Positions 1 through 10,903 of a DNA stretch of 64,000 nt are shown here, in pieces. Within the stretch, counting starts at the first letter, position 1. Every line of letters starts with the position of its first letter. Source of the DNA: Trachythela sp. YZ-2020 (Eukaryota > Cnidaria > Anthozoa > Malacalcyonacea > Clavulariidae); assembly GCA_016169945.1 (NCBI GenBank), contig JADLSH010000014.1, positions 62,001 to 126,000 on the forward strand, in the 5' to 3' direction. A program made the translations under genes and the position numbers. The notes beneath the pieces are model-generated. The model saw nothing but the letters and a program-made list of their open reading frames with translations. It did not search any database and was not told the origin of the DNA.

Positions 1-1509
1 CCATACATATTTGGTTATATGCTTAGGGATAAGCGATTCAGAATAAAGATCCCTTACATGCTTTCCACTTCGAAATGGATCACGAATTTTCGTTTGTGCC
101 ACTCTGGAAAGTTTGTATCGCGCAACCGAGATATCGGGCGCGCAATTTTGATTTATCTGTATATTTTATACTATTAAATTTTCTAAATCTCGGTTGCGCG
201 ATTTCCAAAATTTGTGAAATGGCCGAGGAAGCTTTCATTTCACAGTTCTTCCTTACTTCATCGATCACAGCCTTGTTATCTCGAAACAACGAACAAAGGT
301 CGTAGTTAATTTTCATACATTCTGCCATGATGTTCGAGAAACGTGAACAAATATCCGCGCATTATTCTTATGCATCAAATTACTCGTCAAATTCTTGCAT
401 CACTGATTCACTGACCATTCTGAATTCTGATTGCGGGCGAAATGCATCAGTCAGCATGGTCAGCATCCATCTCGTAGGCATGAAAACAATGGTTTTCATG
501 ACATGCCGTTGGGAAAACTCGGCCAAGAGGACTCGGGACTGTTGCACCACTGATACACTCCTACTGCAATATAATACTCCCACTGTAATATAATACTCCC
601 ACTGTAATGTAATATAGCTCAGTGTAAACTCCTTACCCAACGTGACGTATGACGCATCCACTGAGCTAAATACAACTCAGCGGATGCATCACATACAAAA
701 CAGCGACATATTTAGCGAAATTAATTCGCGACAACAAACCGTACAACTTGAGAAAGGCGAAATTTTGTACATCGTGTCCACTTTGGCTTTGTTTTGATTT
801 TTTAATCTAGAGTCTCTGAAATTTCATTTCCTGGCCCTTCGGGGGAAGATTTTACAGAATTCTGATGGTCAGAAAACGACATTTTAACATAACAAAATTT
901 ACAATTTGTTTGGCCCCCAGACAACTCAGTTCCGGGTGCCCCCCCCCCTGGAAGCCCGATCGGCTGGGTGCCCCCGGCTCTTACCGGGTAGAGCTCATAG
1001 GAGTTACGCCACTGAGTACAATAAATTTGTAAAAAACCTTCAATACAAAGTCATTTCAATTTTGTTTATGATATTGCAAGATATATAATATTAGTCTATT
1101 TGCCAGAAGTTGGTGGCCTTTCAACTTCTCTTACAATTTCCTTTCCCAGTTTGTATTTTGGATAAGTTATTTTCTGTACTGCTCTCCAGTTTTGGCCTTC
1201 TGGCCATCACGTCTCAAATCCTCATTAAAGTGAAGTACCGCTAAGACAGTCCTGAAATACTGAAAGCCAAAAGATCAGCCCTATTGAGACACTTGAACCA
1301 AATGCTTTTACTGGTGAACCCCGTGTAATGCAACTTTCCTGCAGTATGATTCCAACAATGAAAAATATAGCATTTTGGGATGCCAGTGTTTAGTGTGTCC
1401 TAGAGCCTTTCCAGGCAACTGATTTGCACATCTGGTGAGATAGAGTTTCTTAATGGCTGATTCCAACCTCGTATTCCCAATGATCGATTACACCTTGTCA
1501 AAAGCAGGT
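1..1509. other. Intergenic or intronic sequence, no gene recognised
   Basis: No convincing coding sequence on either strand. A short inverted repeat (CGCGCAACCGAGAT near 121-134 and its complement near 184-198) could form a hairpin. Three near-copies of a unit containing TATAATACTCCCACTG lie at about 560-610. A palindrome around GATGCATC/CTGAG occurs at about 650-690. Near 1000-1015 the sequence ends in GTTACGCCACTG, which resembles one end of a hAT-type element, but the matching end was not found. Confidence 0.5.
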
Positions 1510-1600
1510 GTTCCTATTATTGTAGACATTAATTCAGCGTCGGCCACGGACATATAAGAACAAATGAGGGTTGTTTCGCGTGTGCCTATTGAGATATAAA

Positions 1601-1645
1601 CAAAATCTCGACGTTTCGAGCTAAAGCCCTTCGTCAGGAGAAATT
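1601..1645 (-). ncRNA. Hammerhead-ribozyme-like motif, left arm
   Basis: On the - strand the order is TTTCTC, CTGACGA, an AGGGC-TTTA-GCTC hairpin, GAAAC, GTC, GAGA. This matches the hammerhead core CUGANGA...GAAA with a cleavage triplet GUC. TCTC upstream pairs with GAGA downstream as stem I, and GGGC/GCTC pairs as stem II with one G-U. Stem III would be only the self-complementary ACGT, so a dimer would be needed to form it. One extra A after CTGACGA departs from the canonical core. Activity is inference. Confidence 0.45.
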
Positions 1646-2454
1646 AGTAGACAGATAAACACATTACATCAGCTTTTATAGCTACGCTATAAAAGCTGTC
1701 ACGTGAACAAAATATTAACCAATGAAAATAAAGTAGTCATAACAATCATAACAAAATATAATTAATATGTAAAGATATAGACTGCGTGCAGGCTTCGGCC
1801 CGATTATAGGGTCGAAGGCCTGCGCACAGGCGATACACTTATCAAAGCGCTATAAATGTCATTACAAGGAAGGAAGAGGATATGGAGGAAAGTATAGAAG
1901 AAGTATTTAAGAGAAAAGAATGAGCTAGATGAAGGAGGCGCTCATTGATACCATCAGGCTGAATGGTGCCAAGTTTAAAAATGAGACGCTTTTCTTGCTT
2001 CCGACGGGTATCATTAGCACCAATAATGGGATGAATGGCGCATATTTTCATATCAGCGCCATTCATCCCATTATTGGTGCTAATGATACCCGTCGGAAGC
2101 AAGAAAAGCGTCTCATTTTTAAACTTGGCACCATTCAGCCTGATGGTATCAATGAGCGCCTTTCCCTCATCTAGCTCATTCTTTTCTCTTAAATACTTCT
2201 TATATACTTTCCTCTATATCCCCTCTTCCCTTCCCTTGTACGACATTTATAGCGCTTTGATAAGTGTATCGCCTGTGCGCAGGCCTTCGACCCTATAATC
2301 GGGCCGAAGCCTGCACGCAGTCTATATCTTTACATATTAATTCTATTTTGTTATGATTGTTATGACTACTTTATTTTCATTGGTAGATATTTTGTTCACG
2401 TGACAGCTTTTATAGCGTTGCTATAAAAGCTGATGTAATGTGTTTATCTGTCTA

Positions 2455-2500
2455 CTAATTTCTCCTGACGAAGGGCTTTAGGTCGAAACGTCGAGATTTT
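2455..2500 (+). ncRNA. Hammerhead-ribozyme-like motif, right arm
   Basis: Mirror copy of the motif at 1601-1645, here on the + strand: CTGACGA at 2465-2471, GAAAC at 2485-2489, GTC at 2490-2492. Stem II reads GGGC/GGTC and has a G-G mismatch that the left copy lacks, so this copy is probably weaker if either is active. Confidence 0.4.
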
Positions 2501-2552
2501 GTTTATATCTCAATAGGCACACGCGAAACAACCCTCATTTGTTCCTATTATT

Positions 2553-5500
2553 CCTATGTTAAAAATAGGAATATTAACCCATTAATGTGCAAGATCCTTT
2601 CGTTGACAAATAGAATCGCGCATTTGGGCGCATTGCAACTCAATGGATTAAAAATGGATAGCTTTTCTGTTACACATTTGCCACAACAATAAAGCCCTTA
2701 TTAACACTGAACACCAGAGGTATGGGAGTATGTTTTGTGATTCATTGGGCAAATGTTCAATGTTTGCAAGAAAGCAAGAATTTAACTGTGACAACTTATA
2801 AACAGGTTTGGAATGCAAAGTCGGTGGCTACACAAAGCTATAGTATGTCTGTCATTGCTAGAAAATTGCAGATTGTTCTCCTGGAAATGGGGGGGGGGCT
2901 TAAAATGTGGAGTGGGCATTTTCTGCAATGTATTCCATTTTTTTATTGAAGCAAGAACATGTACTACAATTTTATAGTCATTTAATACTTGTTTCAATCC
3001 ATTTTTCGGTTGTTCTCAGCAGTTCCACATCTATTTAAAGTGAAGTTTTGGAGTCTAATCCATCATCATATTACAAAGACAACAATATTATGTACTTCAT
3101 TGTTTTAAAACTCGATCCGTTGTAATTCTTGGTAGAGTATTAATTTAAAGCCGTTTTACCGTACAATTAGAGATTTCAATCAGTCTAAAACTGTCTATAA
3201 ATACTACAATTCTTTCAGAAAATGCAGCTTTTTACCACACACAAGGTTTGTTCATGCAGTAAATGGTAGTATTGGACCTGAAACACACACTCCGTCCTAG
3301 ACCAGTCTCGTACCCAGGCGCTGTTTAGGAAAAGAAAAAAATCGCATTCAGCTCATTTATAGAGATCAGCGGCTAGGCTGAGCGAGCGCGCCGGAGTGCG
3401 TAAAAATACCGCAAAGATTCAAGTTAAATATATTGTATTGTAAGAATAGGTAATAGAACCTCCACTGGCTTTAAATAATTGGTATGTTATGTCCTTTATG
3501 TAATTGTGTATGTACATGTGTGTATGTTCCATATTATATAATGAATGGTGTAAATGGCTTTTAAACAATTTTGAGGGTCTGAAAACTAGACCTTGCTGTA
3601 GAAAGTCCAAAAGGTATGTGAATAGCCTGCACTGTATACCATACAGCCTTAAAATAACAGGTCTTATAGAATGTGTATTGTTGGTATAGTTACAGCATGT
3701 AGGTGTGGTTTGTTTGGTGTATATATACTAATCGCAACTTCAGTCAAGGTAAACCGTTATAAAGAAAATAACATGCGTTTCTTATGCCGATTATTTTCCG
3801 ACAATATCGGTCGAACATGGCGACCAGCCGACAATTTAAGAAAATAAAGAAAAAAACAAATTCGGAAGACTAATGTCATTTTGAAATTCAAAATATGAAT
3901 AAAACAAGACGAGTTTGAGAGACTTTAAATTTTCGACTCTATTTTAAAGTCATCATCAGACAGAATAGCAACAGAAAAGCTGCCAGTTACGCATTTTGCC
4001 TGAAGTGAGACCTATGTCTGTATCTACTCTGTGACCTGGGTACGAGGCTGGTCCTAAGGCCCTTAAGGCCCTTTCAATATCAACGCCGGAAGTAAGATAA
4101 GCATAGAAATCCAATTCGTGGCTAAAGGCTGTTTTAAACTTCAACCGCATCGTAGCGAAACCTACCGTACAGGGCCGTAACTAAGGGGGGTTTTGGGCCT
4201 ACACATTTTTTTGGGGGGTGGGGTGACGTGCCGCCCAAGATTTCAGAATTTCTCAAATTCGGAAAATTGAGACATCTATTCGGAAATAGAAACGTCTCAG
4301 ACAAAACGAAAGCAATCACCGCGTTTGTATATAGTACCCGCAAACTATGAGATTCGTATTCAGAAAATTGAATACTATTCAGAAGTACAAAGGTTCAATC
4401 CAAAGTTACAAAAGCAAATTGTTTTTTCATATTATAACAATGGAATGTGTCGCAAATATAAATTTCATTTTCGGTATTAAAATTACAAAATTCGGTAAAC
4501 CTGACATTGATTTATTTATTCGGAAATACGAAAATTGCGGGCCAAGGCAATTATAGCGATATAGACTGAAAATTGTTTGAAGAAAGAAAAATCCCTTTAA
4601 ACTGTTCTGCAGCCATATATCTAGTTGAAAAACTGGATGAGCTAGAAATGATAGAATTGATAGAATTCCTTCTAATGTGGCCATCCGAACATTCTAATTT
4701 TGATGCAAAGTTTGAAACTTTTGTCAGAGATGACAAACGAATGTGACATAAAGGACTTAAAAATCACTTAATAGATGCTGCAGCAGAATCAGAGATGAAA
4801 TTATAAACAACACATTTCCTGTTGACAACATTAAAATACACTTAGGTCGATCATTACCTGCGATTGTCGCCAAACTTAGTCAACATATTAACAAGCTACA
4901 ATATTTTATATAGACTATATAGTGCTGAAATGTACAGTTGAAATTGTGTGTTCTACGATGTTTAGAACTTTCTTAATTATATAGAACGTTTACCCAGAAC
5001 GCAGGAAATACCATTTCAGGGACGCATAATCATTTATGTTACGAATTTGCTGTGTATCGCGTTATCATGAAACTGATATTTTTTTACGTAAGTTATGTTA
5101 GCTGAGGGTTCGAAGTGATCGTCATGTAAACTAATTAATGATATCGCCTTTGTAAAATGTAGTGTAAGCAGGTAGCCATTCAGCGACGAGCTTATATCAG
5201 CGAATAAGCGATTAGCTTACAACCGCGTTTGACTGGTTTGTTGGCTCGAAAGTTCTTCATTTTTACAGTGAAAAGTTCATCATTTTTCTTGCTATTTTAT
5301 TTGGGAAGTTATGCTGCTTTTGTCGCCATCTAACCTGGAAACTTATCCTGATTCGGTAAGTTGTTTAAACATGAATTTTGACGCAAAAATGTTGACAATT
5401 TTACCTGTGTGAATTCAGCAGATTTTGTGAGTTGTATATGGAGCCATATCTGGCGTTTTTAATAGAAAAATATATATTGTCTGTATATATTATTGTCTTA

Positions 5501-5977
5501 TATATTATTGCATGTTCTATACCACTTTCATTTTGCCTTAACTGCTTAGGTTCTAACATAAAGGTTTTTGTTTATAGATGAAAACAACAATCATGAATAA
5601 ATGTACTGCATATTATAAAAAGGCTGGATAATTTTGTCAGAACTAAACTTCATTTGCAGAACAATCTAAACTCACTGAGTCACTGGTACATGTATATACA
5701 AGAGAAGAAGTTAACAACAACAGCAACCATATGTTGTAAGAAGGTATCTTCGCACACGATGTACAATTATTCCGTCTATTGGATTTTCTCTGACGACACA
5801 ATATTATTGTATGGATCTAATATGCTCTGCTATATACTTTATACATTCAATTCAAGGACTATATACATGGGTTATACTCCTGACTTTCAATACATTCACC
5901 TGCAATAAACAGTACATTTGTGTTCCGCCATCCCTGACCATCACATGTTGACGTCATGTATCGATAATGGGGTTTAA
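2553..5977. other. No gene recognised; scattered repeat ends
   Basis: All ORFs are short and lack recognisable domains. A sequence GACCAG-TCTCGTACCCAGG at about 3300-3320 recurs inverted at about 4035-4056 (CCTGGGTACGAGGCTGGTC), which may be the two ends of a 750-bp repeat. At 4168 CAGGGCCGTAACTAAGG resembles one end of a hAT-type MITE, but the partner was not found. A G-run lies at about 2888-2897. No splice-flanked reading frame of the EGF gene could be found here. Confidence 0.45.
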
Positions 5978-7200
5978 AAGGCTTTTATTTTATTTATTTT
6001 TATTTTACAAGTTTGCCATTGCAAAAGGTGTACATGATTTTATATATAAAGTAGTTACAAATGGCTGGAATTTCCACACAGAGATAGTTCTCCAATAACG
6101 GAGTTCCAAAAAATATTTAAAATATAAACTATTATATGAAAACATTAAAAAATTAAGCTAGCATTGTAGCAATTAAACACGTAAACAACTGGACAAATAT
6201 ATGCATTAACAAACAAACAAAAAATGCAACACATAATTTGTACAAATATTTAGCAATTAAACAACAGCTTGCAGGATATTGATATACTGCATGATAGTCT
6301 GAAAAGCTAGATTTAGCAACATGTTCGAGTTGTTAATTTACTTAGAGGGCGAGAAGTGTGACATTTAACACAAACAGACTTAAATGGTCTGGGATCTTCA
6401 GGATCATAGATTTGATGAGTTAGATCTATGTAATATTTCATTATATTAGACTTAAAAGTGACTAGAGTTTTAGTAGTATCCCTTATGGAGCAGGGAAGTA
6501 TATTCGATACATTAGCAGCTCTGATATAAAAGCTGTTCTGAAAAGTAACAGTTCTACTCTTGGTTACATTGAGTAAGATACCGTTGGTTGAATTAGCATT
6601 CCTCGTTTCTCGTGTAGGGATCTTTACAGAGATGTCACTGTAAGAGTTATTAATTATGCATTTATAAAGGTACAACATATATCTAAATAATCGTGCCAGT
6701 AACAAACAGGAATGATTCCGATGGTGATCAAACGTTTCTTATAAGAGATAGATGTTTGGTATGGAAATCAAAGTATAAATTTAGATGCACGTCGCTGCAA
6801 CCGTTCGATTGTCAAGATGTTCTTGACCATTTGTGGTGCCCATACTTGACTACAATAAGCCAGTTGACTTCGAACCATAGTCAAGTAGAGTATCTTTCGA
6901 ACTCTCAGGTCGTGAATGTTGTACGTTGTTCGCTTCACAAAGCCTAGCATCTTTTTCACTTTCATTGATATTTCCTGCAGACGCGTTCCATTTTAGAGCT
7001 TTGGTGATGGTTATGCCTAGATCTTTCTCACTGGTTGATCGTTTGACTGGAATACCAACTTGTGTGTATTGGTTGTTTGTGGGCTGAAGACGTCTTGTAA
7101 TCTGTAGAACTCCACACTTGGATTTCTTTAAATTCATCTTGCTTTTAAAACTGTGTGACGGTGTATTAGCAACATCTGGTATCCTGACAACATCCACCCC
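5978..7200 (-). pseudogene. 5'-truncated non-LTR retrotransposon fragment (RT C-terminus)
   Basis: Read on the - strand, frames in 6850-7197, 6768-6965 and 6313-6705 together give the C-terminal third of an APE-type non-LTR reverse transcriptase protein. Visible pieces include KDLGITITKALKWN (thumb region), then RMLGF-type KKMLGFVKRTT, VRSQLAYCSQVWAP and ERLQRRASKFIL. They lie in different frames, so several frameshifts have occurred. The AT-rich end at about 5978-6000 is the likely 3' terminus. The RT palm and endonuclease are missing, so the copy is dead on arrival. Clade assignment (CR1/L2/Jockey group) is inference from the wording of the thumb and C-terminal region. Confidence 0.7.
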
Positions 7201-7898
7201 TCCACAATTTTCTCACATACCTGATTGTATATTATGTACTATTGAGAAGATTGTGAACCTAACATGTTTCAGCAATAGGATCATAAAGTTAAATAAATAT
7301 GTGTTATGTTATGGAAATAGTCTCTGCAAGTAGACTTTATATTTAATAATAATAATAATATGTATTTGGAGCGTTATACAAAGTCTCAATGCTCTTACAA
7401 ATAAAATTTCAAGTAATTAGTTAAAAGTAGCTAAAACCATAGTCTGTGAAACAGCTACGCTTTACAAAGTTCTAATATATGCAATAAATACGCAATACTA
7501 GTAATTTAATATATTCACATCGTGAATTATATAAACTAATTAAGATAAAAAGCGTAAGTCTTTATAGCTGTCTTTAAATAGCTTAAAGAGTTTGTACATC
7601 TTATAATATTCGGCAACGAGTTCCACAACTTAGCTGCAGCTACGGAAAGGATCTGTCGCCATAACTTTTCGTACATGATTTTGGAATAACCAGGAGATTA
7701 CCGTCAGACGATCTTAAATTACGTGAAGGAGTGTATTGATTTAATAGTTCACTAATGTAGGCAGTAGGAGTGTATTGATTTAATAATTCACTAATGTAAT
7801 TATATGTTGTTTGTACAAAGTATGTATAACTTACACAATTTAGTGCCAAATAGAATTGCAGAATATCACTCCTTCATTCATGGCAACAGTGGGATGAC
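7201..7898. other. No gene recognised
   Basis: AT-rich sequence with a short (TAA)n run near 7343-7361 and a 30-bp near-direct repeat (GGAGTGTATTGATTTAATA) at about 7727 and 7769. No supported coding sequence. Confidence 0.5.
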
Positions 7899-8218
7899 TT
7901 CGGTGGCGCAGTCGTCAGAGCAAGCGCCTTTCACCTCTGAGCCTTGAGTTCGATTCTCGTTGAGGACACTCATCACACTCGTGTGAAAAGTGTAAGTCGA
8001 CGCTCTTTCGAAAGTCGTGGGTTTTCTCCGGGCACTCCGGTTTCCTCCCACAGGGAAAGTTGACTGTGTGGGTTAGGATAGACAGATTAAGAAAGTAATA
8101 TCACAATTGTAAAAATAAATAATGTAGGTTAAGTACATAATATAGGTAAGCTAGATACTTGATGTATTCGGTCACTGAAAAGCCACAACGGGGAGTGAGC
8201 TGAACAATGTATGTATGT
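7899..8218 (+). mobile_element. tRNA-derived SINE
   Basis: The 5' part looks like a decayed tRNA gene with RNA polymerase III box A (GGTGGCGCAGTCG, 7902-7914) and box B (GTTCGATTC, 7948-7956). It is followed by a middle segment TTTTCTCCGGGCACTCCGG near 8022-8043, which I recognise as a motif shared by many invertebrate SINEs. A 3' tail of ATGT repeats ends at 8218. A 5-bp direct repeat ATGAC (7894-7898 and 8219-8223) is a plausible target duplication. It is not a functional tRNA, because the anticodon and acceptor stems do not fold and no 3' acceptor end is present. Confidence 0.75.
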
Positions 8219-8765
8219 ATGACCATGAGCATATAGATGTACTCTTAATGTACCTATTTTTATACGTTGCATGTGCCCGACAACAACAACGACGAAATGT
8301 TAGGCATTTTTAACTCTTTATCGTTTTACGTAATCACGTGATAATTAGTGCAATTTATTCCGGTGTGATGTTCTCCGCGAGTACTTGACCTTTGATCGCA
8401 CATAATACATCGTTTGAAACTCATGACTTCGGCTATCGATTGATTACGGTTGGTTCCGTTTGAAATATGACACGTGACCACAAATTGCATACATTTGCAT
8501 AAATTATGCATAAGATTATTCGTTGGAAACTGTAACATGGAATTGTAAAACTTTACATGTTCTATTTTGTCAGTCATTTACTATTTGCATGGAGTTTAGC
8601 ATATAATGACATTGATTACTGTTGGATAATCTAAATTTTAATTCTTACTAAATTATCTTATTTCAACCGCTGCTTCCACAGAAGATCTTCCGCACAGTGG
8701 TAACACCAGACTTTTGAGCTCATTTAATAAAAATAATTACAAATCTTTCCTTTTGTTCCATGTAG
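8219..8765. other. Probable intron upstream of the YWTD exon
   Basis: No supported gene. The segment ends with a usable splice acceptor (TTCCATGTAG at 8756-8765) directly before the YWTD exon. Earlier exons of that gene were not found and may lie left of the window. Confidence 0.5.
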
Positions 8766-9178
8766 ATACCTTTTTTGGACTGTAAATTACTTTAGAACAC
8801 TGCAAATGACGGTGATGCGGAAACACTTGGCTGCAGACAAGGACACAGAAATATTTCGCTTTAAAAGAAGAATTTATATTTACGCTATTACTCTGGATTA
8901 CCTCAACAAGCGAGTGTACGTGTTAAACCGGCTGGGTAAGGGTATACTTTCAATGGATTATGATGGTGGTAACGAGAGAAAAATAATCAATTTTCCTTCA
9001 GATGGCAGTTTATTACCATTGGATGTAATTGGAAATTTACTATACTTCAACAAACTCAACTCACCCAGGATTATTGAAATGAACGTTTCCAGCAAAGATA
9101 TACAGCGTTATATTCCGTTACCTAAAGGCTACTTCGTGAGAAAGTTTCTCGTCGTAGACAGATCTCGGCAACCTGAAG
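8766..9178 (+). CDS. LDL-receptor class B (YWTD) exon of a large EGF-domain gene
   Basis: The exon begins after an AG acceptor and reads open from YLFWT to the donor (CCTGAAG, then GTAAAT). The translation has spaced YWTD-like blades: YLFWTVNY, then YAITLDYLNKRVYVLNR, GILSMDYDGGNERKI and LPLDVIGNLLYFNK. This is the pattern of a six-bladed beta-propeller as in LDL receptor and LRP proteins, where such propellers sit next to EGF modules and act outside the cell in ligand binding or release. Only part of a propeller is encoded, so other exons must lie upstream. The donor leaves phase 1, which joins in frame to the EGF exon at 10505. The methionine at 8806 is internal and is not a start. The YWTD residues are divergent, so the exact subfamily cannot be named. 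Confidence 0.75.
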
Positions 9179-10504
9179 GTAAATGTTATATTGTGTGGTG
9201 AATGTTAGTACATTATACATATTTAGACCAGTAGTTTTCAACAGCTTTTTATTAGGCATAGTTAATATTGAACGATCGCGGACCAATGACACTGGTTGAA
9301 ATCTGGAGTTTCTGAAATGGCATCTGGGGAAGATTTGACATGCCGAAACCAGGTCACTTTATTCATTTTGATTTTCAGGTAGCCCCTCCCTGTTCCGCCT
9401 CTTCTGCTCAAAATTGAAGCTTGTTTGTTATCAGTATTGATGCCAAACAGCTCTATTTCAATCTGGTGGTTAGCAATCTGATAAAATCTGAATTTTTGGT
9501 CCTTATTACTTCAATATAATTGAGTCAAAGTTACTTAGTACTACATATTAACGGATGTGCTTTAAACTTGCAACATTGTGAGTTTTCAAAATCCTACAAA
9601 ATGAATGAAATATAAACAGAATAACTAAAAATAAACAGGTCTATTCATGAATATTGATTTCAGAATCTTTAATAATCGTCTTGTTAAACTGGTGATTATA
9701 CAATCATCTTTCCAACACGGACGCGAATGTGAAATGCATGCATTGTAATACATGCAAAGACATGAGTGCTTGTAAAACGATTTTCAATTATATTATTTCT
9801 TGGTGTCAGTAAGTGAGAGCTGGTGAGTGCAGACATTGCGTCGAGCTCCTTTTAACTTCCTCTTAATATATTCTGTCCTTTTTTCTCGCACACTGTCATT
9901 CCCATTATGTCGCACACAGTCAAATTACACTTGTCAACGTTCATAATGTGTTCCAGGATTTAACTACCTAGTTCAAACATGCTTTGAAAGGGAGCGTAAA
10001 GAGAGGTATCAAACGCTTATTAATAGTTATGAAACCATTTGCAGTCGTATTCTTGCCATAGAGCGCCTTGCTAGACAAAATTTACATTTTCATACTTGAC
10101 ATTAAGAACTGTTTGCACATTCGGGGTAAAACGCTTACGCGCAGATAGAATCACCATTTATGTGATTCCCGATATTTGTCTGCAGCAATTAACATCAATT
10201 GCAGTTCTGGACTGTACTTGAAAATACAGTAAAATTCCGTAGAACAAAATTGTGGCTGTGCTGTCCTAGGTTTTAAATTAATAAACAGAAAAATACTTGC
10301 ACAACGAACGTAAGCGAAACACTATATCCATTTATAATATATATTTTATTTGGTGAGTGGTTCTACCGTTTTGTAAACGTATTTGCTTGCACATCTGAAA
10401 CCGCGTGAACCCTCCTGAGATATTTGAACGTCTAAGGTTTACTAAGGCAATTTAATACGTATTATAACAGACAAGTTTCCCTAAAATTACGACTTTATTG
10501 ACAG
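9179..10504. other. Intron of the YWTD/EGF gene
   Basis: Bounded by a GTAAAT donor at 9179 and a TTGACAG acceptor ending at 10504. It holds no recognised gene. A stretch at about 9300-9380 (TGGGGAAGATTTGACATG ... AAACCAGGTCA) resembles one at about 40690-40745, so both may be remnants of one dispersed repeat. Confidence 0.5.
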
Positions 10505-10615
10505 GACAAGGATGCCAAGATGTTCCATGTATTCACGGCTACTGTGCAATCAGCAATGGTTCCCACTCTTGTCAGTGTGATATGGGTTTCTCATTTAGGG
10601 GACGGTCTTGTACAG
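10505..10615 (+). CDS. EGF-like exon 1 of the YWTD/EGF gene
   Basis: A 111-bp phase 1-1 exon between a TTGACAG acceptor and an ACAG/GTATAT donor. Joined to the previous exon it reads GQGCQDVPCIHGYCAI, then HSCQCDMGF and GRSCTG, which is the six-cysteine EGF pattern. It lacks the acidic DxDE start of calcium-binding EGF modules, as is usual for the EGF module that directly follows a YWTD propeller. Probably extracellular. Confidence 0.8.
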
Positions 10616-10903
10616 GTATATGTAATGTATACTTAGCAATTCGTATATGATGGCAGTAATGTTTTAGCAAAAGACGCTTAAGCACGAGTGTAATTGCTTT
10701 CAAAGATGTGACATGTCTTTACAGAATTAACTTGCGGGAAATACCGGTATTGATATAGAGTTTTGAACACACCTGTAGATAACGTGTGATTGCAGCATTT
10801 ACCTCTCCTGGCTGGTGATCGAAGTTGGTTTTCTTCATGCGCATAGTATAAGTTTAACTAACACGATGTGAACGCTAAGAAAGGTTTTTAGATTTGCTGC
10901 TCA
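10616..10903. other. Intron sequence before a non-LTR insertion
   Basis: Starts with the GTATAT donor. No gene or repeat recognised. Confidence 0.4.

Larger units (their letters stand above)
1522..2540. mobile_element. Penelope-like inverted-repeat element with 12-bp target duplication
   Basis: Two arms of nearly 500 bp are almost perfect reverse complements, meeting near 2045. The element is flanked by an exact 12-bp direct repeat, GTTCCTATTATT, at 1510-1521 and 2541-2552. About 35 bp at the left end (1522-1556) have no partner in the right arm. Both arms carry a CTGACGAAGGGC...GAAACGTC motif near their outer ends; this motif and inverted terminal repeats are, to my knowledge, features of Penelope-like retroelements. 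No reverse transcriptase or GIY-YIG domain is left, so this is a non-autonomous derivative. ORFs inside (for example 1842-2102 and 1929-2174) are mirror translations of the same arm and are not genes. A palindromic MITE of another class is the main alternative. Confidence 0.7.

Noticed and set aside
3299..4056. A complete element bounded by GACCAG-TCTCGTACCCAGG inverted ends
   Set aside because: Only about 20 bp match, the interior shows no structure, and no clean target duplication was found.
7899..7975. Functional tRNA gene
   Set aside because: Box A and box B are present but the cloverleaf is not complete; the SINE tail follows.
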